A DNA stretch of 28,973 bases from Chara braunii. Its lineage: Eukaryota; Streptophyta; Charophyceae; Charales; Characeae. Every line of letters begins with the position of its first letter. Within the stretch, counting starts at the first letter, position 1. The notes beneath the pieces are model-generated. The model worked only from the letters and a program-made list of their open reading frames with translations. It had not been told where the DNA came from and searched no databases. The position numbers and the translations under genes are program-made. Positions 8,932 through 18,416 of the stretch are shown here, one piece after another. The stretch is taken from the NCBI GenBank assembly GCA_003427395.1, contig BFEA01000049.1, positions 1,194,125 to 1,223,097 of the forward strand, given 5' to 3'.

Positions 8932-9340
8932 AGAGAGAGGAACTTGGCCTAATCCATCATTTTTAAGTAAATTCTTGCAGTTGTTTTTTTTCCTCCTCTA
9001 ATTCCCGCGGGGACATATAGTAGGATCAATCCTTTGAGAATTTTAATTTCGAGAATAGTTTCGATAGTGTGCTTTATAACACGTTCAGTTACTTTCGTTG
9101 GTTCGGTTTGCAAGTCAATGTATTCGTCGATAAGTTTTTCAATAGAAGAAGGATAGGACGCCGAACACTCACCCACATTCTTGACGAGTATCATGATTGC
9201 ATCATGTACCCACTTCTTCTTCGTGACCATGCTTCAGAAAGCAGAAAGACTCATACAAAATGACACCGATGAGTCAAAACCCAACTTGTGAAACAACTTA
9301 ATTGATTTCATTTATGATTTACCGCCACAAGGTTTAGGCC
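8932..9340 (-). pseudogene. gypsy linker between protease and RT
   Basis: A minus frame (9230-8949) with KKKWVHDAIMILVKNVGECS and a lysine/isoleucine-rich stretch lies where the protease-RT connector belongs. Upstream frames to about 9330 read LFHKLGFDSSVSFC before stops. No catalytic motif is expected here. The left edge of the plus-strand LINE cuts this region off from the protease, which resumes at 16395. Confidence 0.5.
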
Positions 9341-10346
9341 TGTGAAGATGGTCTCTCTTCAGTGGCGGATAGAACACGGTTGCCTAACCACCAATGATTG
9401 GTTGATAGATTGCACATATCTGGAGCAAAAGGGGCGGGCGTTACACTGGTGCAAATCATGCCACACTGCTTTTTCCCCTGCAGAATTCCTAAAACCATAG
9501 AGCACATATTCATGCATTGTCCAGGGGCAGTTCTCACATGACGATGGTGGGATAGGGATCTGGACCCTGTTGGGTACTGATTCCAACTGGCCATGGGATT
9601 GGAGGGCCATATTATGTGAGGCATGGTCCTCCCCCACTAACAATTCATTTGAAAACAGTATGTTCAAGCTAGGAAGGAGAGCGGCCATGTGGACCCTATG
9701 GAGGAAACAATGTATACATGCCATGGAGGGTGTCCGCATATATGGGGAAGAGGGAACGGACATGATAAGGCAATACATTCAACAAGAACTCATGGTACAA
9801 TGGCAAAAAGTTAATAACCAACTCGATTCATATCATTCAGCAAAGAATATAACAAAAGCAATTCACCAATTTTCTGGAGATTGGCTCGGCAGTGAGAAAG
9901 GGGGTTAGATCGCATCCGTCGGATGGGAAGGAAAGCCCGTCAGGAAGGCAACCAGGAAGAGTTCAGGAGCGACTACCGTATCTGCTTCAGAGACTGAACT
10001 ACTGTGGGCCAAGAGATCCCACTGCGACCGGCCATAGAATTCCCCGATCCCTTTCTGCCCCACTAATTGGCAATGGTGGACATGCAATGGTACGGACCAG
10101 ACTAAACGGGTGTTACGGGGCAGATACATGGAAGACTGAGAACTGGTATCCAAAGGTACAGGAGGCAGCTGCTGGGGTAATAGGTGTGATTTGGCAGTCT
10201 GGTGCAGACTGAAGAGGCGACCCTTGTTTTATCCAACGCAACTATCACTAGAGTTACCCTTAGGTCTAGTTCTCAACATAGGAAGACCAACCAACAGATC
10301 TAGGATAATAGAAAGTGATGGGACGCTGGACCCGGTTTCCAGCACC
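9341..10346 (+). mobile_element. 5'-truncated LINE copy inserted between gypsy protease and RT
   Basis: Starting near 9346 the plus strand reads WRIEHGCLTTNDWLIDCTYL, similar to the WQIVHRCLPTPDWLVTRTDL entry of the long minus LINE. A frameshift follows, then a zf-RVT zinc knuckle C-x3-C..EHIFMHC (about 9455-9520). NWPWDWRAILCEAW and LGRRAAMWTLWRKQCIHAME follow, plus a degraded C-terminal block to about 10110. CAGTCT/AGACTG (10194-10210) forms a small hairpin. The tail head GGGACGCTGGACCCGG starts at 10320, but the copy breaks off at about 10346, where the minus LINE is inserted. It is about 75% similar to the copy at 7467 by eye. Confidence 0.82.
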
Positions 10347-10371
10347 TGTGTTCTTTCGCAACTCATCTTAT

Positions 10372-10516
10372 GTTTTTTTTTTTTTTTTTTTTAGATTGAA
10401 ACATCGGCGAGGGTGTGCTGATAAGAGTAGTCACCCCCTCTACACCCTCAATATTGGATAGCTTTGTTCCAGTGGTGGGGAGCTGCACATGCTGGAAACC
10501 GGGTCCAGCGTCCCTT
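10372..10516 (-). repeat. LINE 3' tail, copy D with hairpin and poly-A
   Basis: Read on the minus strand: GGGACGCTGGACCCGG, TTTCCAGCA, GCTCCCCACC, then stem GAGGGTGT (10449-10442), a loop containing CTCTTATCAGC, stem ACACCCTC (10416-10409) and a poly-A of about 20. It sits where the 3' end of the minus LINE is expected, linking the hairpin tail to LINE retrotransposition. Confidence 0.8.
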
Positions 10517-10938
10517 CACATCAAAATCCAGGAACCAACTTTGTTAAAACAGTTGTCATTGTTCAATTTCCAAAGCCAAGTATCATGTCTCTGCCCCTAA
10601 CCGATCCCAAGGGCTCTATTGCCAATGTTGCCAGAAACCTTTCTGTTATTGTCCTTCCATTGTGGTGTTCGGGCTCCTTCTGTTGTATCACTTGGCGTCC
10701 AATCTCCTGATCGTGTGTCGTGTTCTGTTCGTTGATCCATCCAGCATCCAACTTCAGGTCAACAAATCTTGCATGTCTTCCCATCCGCATCAGCAACTGC
10801 AACTTGACTTCAGGGCAGTCGGGAGGTGGGGGGGGAAGGGATGTGGGGCGGGGGATGGGGAAGGGAGGCATTTGGTTGGGGGGCCAAGGGNGNGGNGGNN
10901 GGGNGGGGNGGGGGGGGGGGGGGGGCCTGTCCTAGCTA
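10517..10938 (-). other. LINE 3' UTR and low-quality G run
   Basis: No coding signal was seen between the end of the LINE C-terminal frame and its tail. 10891-10926 is a G homopolymer with scattered ambiguous bases, which reflects sequencing difficulty rather than a defined feature. A GGGG-rich plus-strand stretch (10826-10880) could form G-quadruplexes. Confidence 0.5.
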
Positions 10939-11661
10939 TCAGACATGAGGCAGAGCGGGGGTCGGGGGAGCGTCAGTTACCAACACAAAGTTGGTTTGGC
11001 GGTAGGGGACGACGAAGCAGTTGAGGGGCCTCCTTTGCCAAGTGGGTTCGGAGGCCCTCCACGGTTTCCATTGGATATCGAGGTTGGTGTCCAATTCCGA
11101 GAAGACTGCATGAGGATCCCACCACAGTTGACGGTAGTTGTCGTAGATGGTTATCTTGAGCACCGGATCTTTTTCGTTGTGGTGGTCTTGTTTGAAGTTT
11201 TCCAGGCTTCTTGCGTTTTGCTCCTGATGGTCTCTTATGCTGTGCGTTATGCCTGTTGCAACCCAAATTGGTGGTCTTTCCTCTCGAAAGAGCGTCTGGC
11301 TTTCCATGCTAACATCAGGATTTGTAGCCTCATGTAGGAGAAAAGATTGGTTGCAAAAGATTTGTGCCAACAGGTGTCGGTTCTTGCCCAGAAGCAGAAG
11401 GCCCAGGTCCCAAGGAATGTGACAGGTTGTGAGCGAGTGAAACACTGCGTCCCACCACTCCCATAATTGGGCCACCATCGGACAGGCCAGGATGCAGTGT
11501 TCTAATGTGGTCCCGGCCGGTGGCGAAGCTCTGCCACAATAGGAGCAGATGGGAGACAACATCCCTTTCTGTTCCAAATCCGTTCTTGTGACTAACCAAT
11601 CAGGGGTGGGTAAGCAGCGATGCACGATTTGCCATTGAAGGGCCCTCAGATTTGTGGGCAT
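10939..11661 (-). pseudogene. LINE ORF2 C-terminus with zf-RVT zinc knuckle
   Basis: A 240-residue uninterrupted frame begins LRALQWQIVHRCLPTPDWL and carries C-SY-C..LEHCILAC, the C-x2-C...H-x4-C zf-RVT motif typical of plant-type LINE ORF2 C-termini. WEWWDAVFHSL follows. The zinc knuckle is thought to help RT bind the element's RNA. Codon 1 is internal to the ORF2 protein, not a true start. The 160 residues after the knuckle show no further domain that I recognise. Confidence 0.85.
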
Positions 11662-12830
11662 AATTTTTTAGTACTTACCCCACGACATATCACTCACAAG
11701 CTCTGGGCCAAGAGGCGAGTCTCGCGCCCATCTTTGGGTTATGGGATGGTTGATGGATATAGCCGAGCAGGCATCCCTGTAGCCTCCTTTGACTATATAC
11801 TCCAATATGGCCATGGGTTTTTCCCCTGGCCACTCCCACTCATCTGGGTCAAAAGGAAGCCCGACCAACCGTGTGGACGGGTCGTACGCAAACAGTCCGT
11901 TTTGTGGGTCGCCTACCACTCTGATTTGCATCAGCCCACCCTATCTTTGTGTCGCATCCATATCTTCGACCCTTGTCAGTTTGGTGAACATGGTCCATGG
12001 GGACTAGGTTTGTAGGCATCCAGCGAACAGAGTCCATCTTCATTGTTATGGACTTGGTATATCAGGGCCGAATGCGGGAGATCGTTGTATTTCACCACCG
12101 AATCTTCAGCTTGAATTGTGGGACCTGTACGGAAGGCAAGGCGCCAAGCAAGGGGAAGGGCTTTTTTAAGTTGGAGCGCCTTCTCCTCCACATTCCGCAC
12201 ATGCTTCAATTTGAGTTTAAGTTGTTCTGCTGATGCATAGTCCTTCGTTGCGGGATTCCATAAGTCAGCAACTGTGTAAACCCCTCTCTTTGCCCAAATA
12301 AGCCAAGACGAGTTGGTTGTGATCTTAAAGGGATTGCCTATTTCGTCAAGGATATGAGAATTCTCAAATAGGGGCTGCCTCCAAATATTATGCCACCTAT
12401 GGGGAGGTTGTTTTTGTTGCGGGCCTTGCTGTCTCCAGAGTTTAAGCATGCAGGGCCATAAGGGGTTCAAAATTATGTCATGTTTCGTTGCTTGAGCCAC
12501 ACTGTTTGCCCCCCGTTGTTGTTGGGGGGAGGGGATTGTCCAATATTCGTCAACCACTGGAAGGGATGTATCTGTCCAGGCATTGTTATTTCTGGGGCTA
12601 AGTTGATTATTTGTAAGCAAGCCAGCGGACCCTATGGGATATCATTGCCCAACAGCAGTCTCACGAGGACTTTGAAGATCACGGCGTCATTTTCATATTC
12701 AGGGTCCAATATCCCCAACCCCTTTTTAGTCCTAGGCTGTGTGAGGACGTCCCAACTGACTCTACTCAGACAGCCATGGTCACGGAGTTTGTTTTTCCAC
12801 AAGTAGGTCATCAGCGCCCTTTTGAGTCTT
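11662..12830 (-). pseudogene. LINE ORF2 connector between RT and zf-RVT
   Basis: Minus frames 12620-11976 and 11931-11668 run almost head to tail. They include LNPLWPCMLKLWRQQ, SWLIWAKRGVYTVADLW and LKKALPLAWRLAFRTG, resembling the W-rich connector of LINE ORF2 proteins. A frame change near 11950 and another near 12630-12830 break the reading frame. Confidence 0.7.
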
Positions 12831-13171
12831 TTGTATTACTGCGGCTTTAATGGCCACACCGCCAGTTTGTACCATATGGATGCCACAATGGCATTGTTAA
12901 TTGCCAGAGTCCGACCTACCTGGGAGGTGTGCATTCCTTCCCACTTCGCGAGCTTATCAACTGCCATATCCACTAGCACATCTCCATGGTCCACTGCGGG
13001 CCCTAGTGTTGTTAGTCTTACTCCTAGGATCCTAATGGCCTCTTCCTTAGGAGCCCATGCAACACTCGGTTCCGGGCGGAGGGGGGGGGGAGGAAGCGGG
13101 GGCTCGCCTAGTGGATGAAGCCACCATCCTTCGGTCTTCGAGCCCCAATTGACCTTTATGTCTGCAACCAA
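12831..13171 (-). pseudogene. LINE RT thumb and post-RT region
   Basis: NWGSKTEGWWL near the start, then AIRILGVRLT and KLAKWEGMHTSQVGRTLAIN and ASIWYKLAVWP, follow the LINE pattern K(T)xxLG....L..W.....L.GR...N....S..WY. A proline-rich low-complexity insertion (PLPPPPLRPEP) interrupts the usual spacing. Confidence 0.8.
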
Positions 13172-13920
13172 TTAGAATAGGTGTATAACTTGTGTGAGGG
13201 CCTTAAGGCTATTCTGATCAGCTCGTATGAGGACGGTGAGGTCATCTGCAAACAATGATGTTACCAGAATCAAATGTTGGGGAATGTTCGAGATGGGCAC
13301 TTTGCTAATTTGGGGGTGGGCCCTGACCAGAACCGTGAGCGCCTCCATTACAATGACAAACAATAGGGGAGCAATGGGATCACCTTGTCTCACCGACCAT
13401 TATAGTTGTGTATGGGCGGTGAAAGGTGGCCATTGAGCATGATATTCGTAGAGGTAGACCTGTGCAGGAGACACACCCAGTGGCTAAAGGTCGGGCCAAA
13501 GTTCATTATGGCTAAACACATGTCCAAAAAGTCTCAGTCAACATGATCATACACTTTTTCAAAGTTTATGAATAAGATTGCAGCTTCTACCTTGCGTTGG
13601 CACGCATATTTGATGGTCTCATTAACCAGTGGGATGTTGTCTTGAATATTGCGATTGGGCATAAACCCCGTCTGGTCTGGGTGTATGATCATATTCATAA
13701 GAGGCAACAGACGGTTGGTCAGTGCCTTGGTCACCATCTTGTAGGGGACGGGGAGGAGGGTAATGGGTCTATAGTTTCAGACGTCCTCCTTATCCCCCTT
13801 TTTATAAAGATGCGTGGTCACTCCTTGCCCAATCATTCCCCCAAAAGACCCTTCGTTTTGCACAACCAGGATATATTCCACGAGGTCATCTTTGAGGAGG
13901 TCCCATAATTTCATCCAGAA
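13172..13920 (-). pseudogene. LINE reverse transcriptase, catalytic residue changed in motif A
   Basis: The minus strand shows NYRPITLLPVPYKMVTKAL, HPDQTGFMPNRNIQDNI, AAILFINFEKVYDHV, MRQGDPIAPLLFVIVMEAL and LFADDLTVLIRA. These are LINE RT blocks in the correct order. The FADD catalytic pair is intact. Motif A normally reads LDFEKAYD with the first aspartate catalytic. Here it reads INFEKVYD, so that aspartate is asparagine (GAC/GAT to AAC). Frame is lost between about 13530 and 13393. Confidence 0.88.
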
Positions 13921-14237
13921 TTATTTAGGGAACAAGTCAATACCTGGGGTCTTGTCATCCTCCATGCCTTGCAAGGCTTCCCACACCTCTTGAGTCTTGA
14001 CAGGTGAGTCATTCTTCCAATTGCTTTCTTTGTTCTGCTATGAGGTGAGAGTGGACAGCTTGCAGCAAACTCTCCCTAGCATGTTGGACCTCTTCCGGGT
14101 GTTTGTTGGGTGTTTGGGATGTAAAGAGTTGTGTGTAGTATCTGGCCTCATAATTTTCAATGGTATATGCATTAGAGGTCACTGGCGCTGTCTCGTCCAG
14201 CGGGTGCCTTAGTCCAGGGACTGTGTTGGCACGCGTT

Positions 14238-14441
14238 CTAGCCTTTGCCTTTGCAAAAAAAGGTTTTCGCTATTGTTCCCTCTACATGCTCGCGTCTAAT
14301 TCTGGTCTGTATCCTCCAAGCCTCTGATTGTTGCTCTATATATGCTTGGAGATGGTCACGGGCTTCCTGCAGTTTTTCATAGGAAGGGCAATGAAGAGGG
14401 TCGTCCATGAGTTTGTCGTCCCAATCCTCGAGATCGCTCAT
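14238..14441 (-). pseudogene. LINE ORF2 region between endonuclease and RT
   Basis: WDDKLMDDPLHCPSYEKLQE, AYIEQQSEAWRIQTRIR and EHVEGTIAKTFFCK resemble the helical pre-RT segment of LINE ORF2, with its (R)xxWxxEGDxxSKFF-type end. The typical EGDxxSKFF is read as EGTIAKTFF. The segment between this and the RT start (14237-13920) is in broken frames. Confidence 0.65.
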
Positions 14442-14657
14442 AAGTCTGTCCAGTATTGCTTTGCGGTCCCTGGCATGTTAGATGAAGAACTTTTTAACTT
14501 TTTTCCTCATTTGTGTCATTCCTTTATTAAACCATGTTACTCTGTCTCCTGATTGCGGCTTCTGAGTTTGCCAATAGATCCAGAATGATTTCACTAAGTT
14601 CTCGAATTTTGACAGTGGTACCAAGGAAACATTAAACTTGTAGTAGCTTGGGCCCCT

Positions 14658-15950
14658 TCAGATGTGAGTGTGAAAGGACAGACCTAGTGTTATCATTCTG
14701 TGGTCAAAGGACCTACATGGGCTAATAGTAGTTATTTCAGTTGTGGTTGTGAGTCCCATGAGGTCTTTTGATACCAGCGACATGTCAATGCGGGAGTTGG
14801 TCATCCCCTGTTCACCTCTAGAGGACAGACAGGTAGGTGTATGCTCTTTGGGTCGGGTGCATGACTCTATAGGCATCTTCTAGCTGCATGTCCGCCATGA
14901 GTTGTTTAAGCATGAGCGTGCCCAACCCTAATAATGGAAGGGAGGGAGACATACCATTCTGTTGGTTAGCGGACCGGCGGTCTAAGGTCAGGTCCAGCGT
15001 TGTGTTAAAGTCACCCNNNNNNNNNNNNNNNNNNNNNNNNNNNNNNNNNNNNNNNNNNNNNNNNNNNNNNNNNNNNNNNNNNNNNNNNNNNNNNNNNNNN
15101 NNNNNNNNNNNNNNNNNNNNNNNNNNNNNNNNNNNNNNNNNNNNNNNNNNNNNNNNNNNNNNNNNNNNNNNNNNNNNNNNNNNNNNNNNNNNNNNNNNNN
15201 NNNNNNNNNNNNNNNNNNNNNNNNNNNNNNNNNNNNNNNNNNNNNNNNNNNNNNNNNNNNNNNNNNNNNNNNNNNNNNNNNNNNNNNNNNNNNNNNNNNN
15301 NNNNNNNNNNNNNNNNNNNNNNNNNNNNNNNNNNNNNNNNNNNNNNNNNNNNNNNNNNNNNNNNNNNNNNNNNNNNNNNNNNNNNNNNNNNNNNNNNNNN
15401 NNNNNNNNNNNNNNNNNNNNNNNNNNNNNNNNNNNNNNNNNNNNNNNNNNNNNNNNNNNNNNNNNNNNNNNNNNNNNNNNNNNNNNNNNNNNNNNNNNNN
15501 NNNNNNNNNNNNNNNNNNNNNNNNNNNNNNNNNNNNNNNNNNNNNNNNNNNNNNNNNNNNNNNNNNNNNNNNNNNNNNNNNNNNNNNNNNNNNNNNNNNN
15601 NNNNNNNNNNNNNNNNNNNNNNNNNNNNNNNNNNNNNNNNNNNNNNNNNNNNNNNNNNNNNNNNNNNNNNNNNNNNNNNNNNNNNNNNNNNNNNNNNNNN
15701 NNNNNNNNNNNNNNNNNNNNNNNNNNNNNNNNNNNNNNNNNNNNNNNNNNNNNNNNNNNNNNNNNNNNNNNNNNNNNNNNNNNNNNNNNNNNNNNNNNNN
15801 NNNNNNNNNNNNNNNNNNNNNNNNNNCCAACCCTAATAATGGAAGGGAGGGAGACATACCATTCTGTTGGTTAGCGGACCGGCGGTCTAAGGTCAGGTCC
15901 AGCGTTGTGTTAAAGTCACCCACCAACACCAANGGGGCATCAACTTTCAG
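14658..15950 (-). pseudogene. LINE AP-like endonuclease, C-terminal part, interrupted by an N run
   Basis: LVLVGDFNTTLD (from about 15935) is the GDFN catalytic block of AP endonucleases. RGEQGMTNSRIDMSLVS and FDHRMITL (14810-14670) match the (S/T)RIDxxLxS and SDHxxV blocks. The N-terminal part (with the usual N and E motifs) is missing because the element is 5'-truncated near 15985. A stop occurs just before the GDFN block and a frameshift near 14825. The 810-base N run inside is probably an artefact (see gap entry). Confidence 0.82.
15017..15826. other. assembly gap with identical 95-bp flanks (probably false)
   Basis: All bases are N. The 95 bp before the gap (14922-15016) and after it (15827-15921) are identical as far as I can compare. 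Overlapping them gives an uninterrupted endonuclease frame through LPLLGL into GTLMLKQLMA. The simplest reading is that two contig ends overlap and the Ns are a scaffolding error. Confidence 0.85.
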
Positions 15951-15993
15951 GTAGTGGTGGAGAGAGAGTCAAAAGTCCACTCGGTCTGTATTT

Positions 15994-16045
15994 CTTAAGA
16001 GGGACGTTGGAACCCCCCACCAATCGATGGAGTCTTGGGAAAAAG
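15994..16045 (+). mobile_element. internally deleted piece of the hairpin-tail repeat (copy G)
   Basis: GGGACGTTGGA is followed directly by CCCCCCACCAATCGATGG, so about 25 bases present in other copies (the TTTCCAGCAGGTG part) are missing. It lies between the 5' end of the minus LINE and copy C. Confidence 0.6.
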
Positions 16046-16059
16046 GAGAGTCNCTAGTA

Positions 16060-16387
16060 TAGTTTCAGTATGGCTCAGGGGGAGGGAGTTACTAGCATTT
16101 AGCTATGTATCCGGCGTCGTGGGCAAGGTGAAGAGGTTCCCCCCCTTCCTTCCACTATCCTTCTCAGTCAATCCCCTATACTCCAGGGCAATCAATACTG
16201 GCAGGAACACTCCATGACTTTTTTCTGATGTATTTCAAACCCAGTATGTATAAGGGGCGTTGGACCCGCTTTCCAACAGGTGATTCTCCCCACCAACAGA
16301 TGGAGCCTCTCCCCAAGCGCTAGTGGTGTCTTCTCTTATCAGAACCACTAACAGTGGTGGGGGCGTTTCGAAAGAAAAAAAAAAGAA
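16060..16387 (+). mobile_element. poly-A-tailed retroposon, copy C, abutting the gypsy protease
   Basis: GGGAGGGAGTTACTAG and a GGCGTCG block match copy A. The CAGTCAATCCCC..GCAATCAATACTGGCAGG block lies at 16166-16206. GGGGCGTTGGACCCG starts at 16256 and CCCACCAACAGATGG at 16288. The hairpin is TAGTGGT (16321-16327) / ACCACTA (16344-16350) with TCTCTTATCAG in the loop, then an A-rich tail. It marks the right-hand end of the 7-kb composite insert in gypsy. Confidence 0.78.
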
Positions 16388-16394
16388 ACATTTT

Positions 16395-16691
16395 TTATTT
16401 TTTATTTTTTAAATTAACAATTTTATCTTTGTACTTCACTTTTGGGTCGGCTTCCTCGTGCCAATCCATACCCAGAATTAAGTCAAATGACAAGTTTTTC
16501 TCTACTAGGAAGGTTACCTCATGCAAAATTTTCTTACCATCCCTCGTACGGAAATAACATTTCACGCAGTCGACATATTGTGAGACATTGATGGTGCTTT
16601 CGTCGGCCAGCATAGACGTGATAGGTCTAGGTAGATCATGTATGCAAATTTTGAATTGCCTTCTCAGAGATGTAAGACCTTGTAGACCCAC
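16395..16691 (-). pseudogene. gypsy retropepsin-like protease segment
   Basis: A 98-residue frame includes CVKCYFRTRDGKKILHEVTF and FDLILGMDWHEEADPKVKY, the typical C-terminal half of plant-type gypsy proteases (...VxFxVxxxLxFDLILGMDWL). The catalytic DTGA block should lie upstream. Sequence at 16691-16720 (minus) reads into LVGLQG after a broken VNRG-like stretch, so it is degraded. Protease cleaves the Gag-Pol polyprotein. It is cut off at 16395 by the insert. Confidence 0.8.
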
Positions 16692-16969
16692 GATTTAACA
16701 ACGCACAAACTCGTGTCCGCGCAATCTCTATAAAAACAATCATTAATTCACCCTTAATCTTCATTTTCTTAGCTTATGAATTTCACAAAGCAAGCAATTC
16801 ATAATCAAGTTTATTAATGGAATCACCCAATGAAACAGAACGCAATACTTTCTGAGGGTGGACAGGGTTAAGGGCCAAAGAAGACTCATCCTCTACCATA
16901 CGAGTTGGAGGGTTGAAAGGGGTTCGTCGCACCGTCTCAACCAAGCCCTCCAACCCAGTAGGAGCAAAT

Positions 16970-17323
16970 GTTACCCTTACTGACTACTCCCTTTTGGGGT
17001 CCGGATAAGACGACACCATGTGATGATATGTCCTTAGTGCCACATTTCAAGCACTGACGATTGTCCATCCGCTCCTGCTATTCCTTCTGGATATTGATAG
17101 GGCTCATTTTTTCCCAAGGTCTACCAGAAGCAATGTCAGAATATGTCGGAAAAGAGTGTGGCCTCTTCTTTTTAAATCCTCTATTATTGGTGCCTCTCTT
17201 GTTGGCCACCATGACAGTGATGTCACCCTTTCCCGACTCAACCACTACTAGTCTCACCCTCGGTTTCCTCAAGGGGCCACCTCTCCATCTTCTTATCGTT
17301 AAAAACGACAAGGAGGTGATCAT
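16970..17323 (-). pseudogene. gypsy Gag C-terminus with degenerate zinc-knuckle region
   Basis: The frame 17323-17078 is basic (GGPLRKPRVRL, NKRGTNNRGFKKKRPHSF) as expected of a Gag nucleocapsid segment. It is followed on the same strand by RQCLKCGTKDISSHGVV (about 17055-17005), a C-x2-C-G start of a zinc knuckle whose later His/Cys spacing is not canonical. A stop lies just before the knuckle. Confidence 0.6.
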
Positions 17324-17372
17324 ATCGTTTCTGTTTCAAAAAAAAAAAATTATCGTTCCCACCTGATTGCCC

Positions 17373-17860
17373 CCCGCTTACGACATTAGCATACGTTTCT
17401 TTGACCTATGCGGTCATTTGCGCTCACTGAAGAGCAAGGTCCCTAAATAGTAAATTGTCGATAGTTGTACTTGTCCGACTTGGCCTCAGCTACAAGTTGT
17501 CTACGTATCGGTTCAGGCAAGGCGTGTCAAAAGATGTACAATACCTGATTATCTTGGAGGTTCAATCTACATGCAAGAGACAATCAACTTCTCATGAGAA
17601 GGCATCTACACTAGTCCGACATTTTTTTCCGATCGTGGTTAGTTCATCAAAGACTTTATCGACAGTCGTCTTGTTCAAGAACCACTCCTTAATTTTTAAT
17701 AAAACTTCCTGCAAGGTCATGGTCTTAGCACACTCACCGATATCCTCGAAGCCAGCAGCATTGGCCTCACACAGTACACACTCCTTGGCAACTTCCCCAA
17801 GGCAAGAAGTGGAGAAGTCCGAGAAGGTGATCTGACTGTCTTCGACGACAAGTGAGGTTA
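17373..17860 (-). pseudogene. gypsy Gag capsid-like region (broken)
   Basis: Read on the minus strand, one frame gives SQITFSDFSTSCLGEVAKEC, then TLQEVLLKIKEWFLNKTTVD and VFDELTTIGKKCRTSVDAFS before a stop. Related fragments continue in other frames (FDTPCLNRYVDNL; VKETYANVVSGG). The pattern of charged helices fits a retrotransposon Gag, and position in the element agrees. Stops at about 17590 and beyond make it non-functional. Confidence 0.6.
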
Positions 17861-18003
17861 ACAGTATGTTCGAATTTCAGCAATCCACAACAAAAATGCT
17901 CTTCTTTCTTTGTGTCGTAAGTAAATAGCAATTTCACTTTCATTTTTATTTTCTCTTCGGTTTCTCCCCTTCGTTTTCTTTCTTTCCTTTCTTGGGAGAT
18001 TCC

Positions 18004-18235
18004 TCTTTTTTTTAATCAAAACTCTTCCGACCACGCTAGGGGGAGTGATACGAGCATCCCCGACTAGAGGGCCGCCTAGTTACTCCAATCTATGGGTGGG
18101 GAGCAACACCTGCTGAAAACCAGGTCCAGTGTCCCACTAAACATCTTAAAAACTGATTTTCACTCTGTCTCCTGCCAGCATTGATTGCCCGTATTACCGG
18201 GAATTGACTGCACAGGCATTGCCCCACCTGACCAA
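18004..18235 (-). mobile_element. hairpin-tail retroposon, copy E, inserted in gypsy gag
   Basis: On the minus strand: CAGTCAATTCCCGGTAATAC block with CCCG/CGGG stem (about 18213-18193), GGGACACTGGACCTGG (18134), GTTGCTCCCCACCCATAG, then a bulged hairpin CTAG..GGGG (18067-18058) / CCCC..CTAG (18043-18036) around ATGCTCGTATCA. A short A run (T at 18005-18013) ends it. It separates the Gag coiled-coil region from the capsid region. Confidence 0.75.
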
Positions 18236-18345
18236 AAGACTTAGTGTTAAAGCTACCAAAAGTGACTAGGTAACACGATGTTGTGTGTGCACTGCCCCAC
18301 CTGACCAAAAGATACTATGCTATGCCTATCGAAAGCGACTAGGTG
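18222..18345. repeat. tandem duplication of about 70-75 bp beside copy E
   Basis: TTGCCCCACCTGACCAAAAGA (first 20 bases shared) followed by a GACTAGGT block occurs at about 18219-18272 and again at 18292-18344. The copies differ mainly in the middle. It overlaps the 5' end of copy E and may be part of its body or the local gag sequence. Confidence 0.75.
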
Positions 18346-18416
18346 GCCATCCCTATCTCGTCGGCCTGCATTCACCCATCCCCAGTGTTGTCTTTGCCTG
18401 GAATCCAATATAATCT

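Larger units (their letters stand above)
10372..15985 (-). mobile_element. long LINE (APE endonuclease, RT, zf-RVT), nested in the plus LINE
   Basis: On the minus strand the order is AP-endonuclease region (15950-14658), a pre-RT region (14441-14238), RT (about 13920-13172), post-RT region (13171-11668), zf-RVT and C-terminus (11661-10939), a 3' UTR, and a hairpin-bearing tail with poly-A (poly-T at 10372-10392). This is the L1/RTE-like plan of plant and algal LINEs. It is 5'-truncated inside the endonuclease just before GDFN, contains frameshifts, and has one probable false assembly gap. It is the most complete element in the window. Confidence 0.88.

Noticed and set aside
10826-10926. G-quadruplex regulatory element
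   Set aside because: The G run is of poor sequence quality with ambiguous bases and lies in a dead LINE 3' region, so no regulatory meaning can be supported.
14888-15932. Long ORFs spanning the N run on both strands
   Set aside because: Most of their length is unknown sequence. Only the minus-strand endonuclease ends are real.
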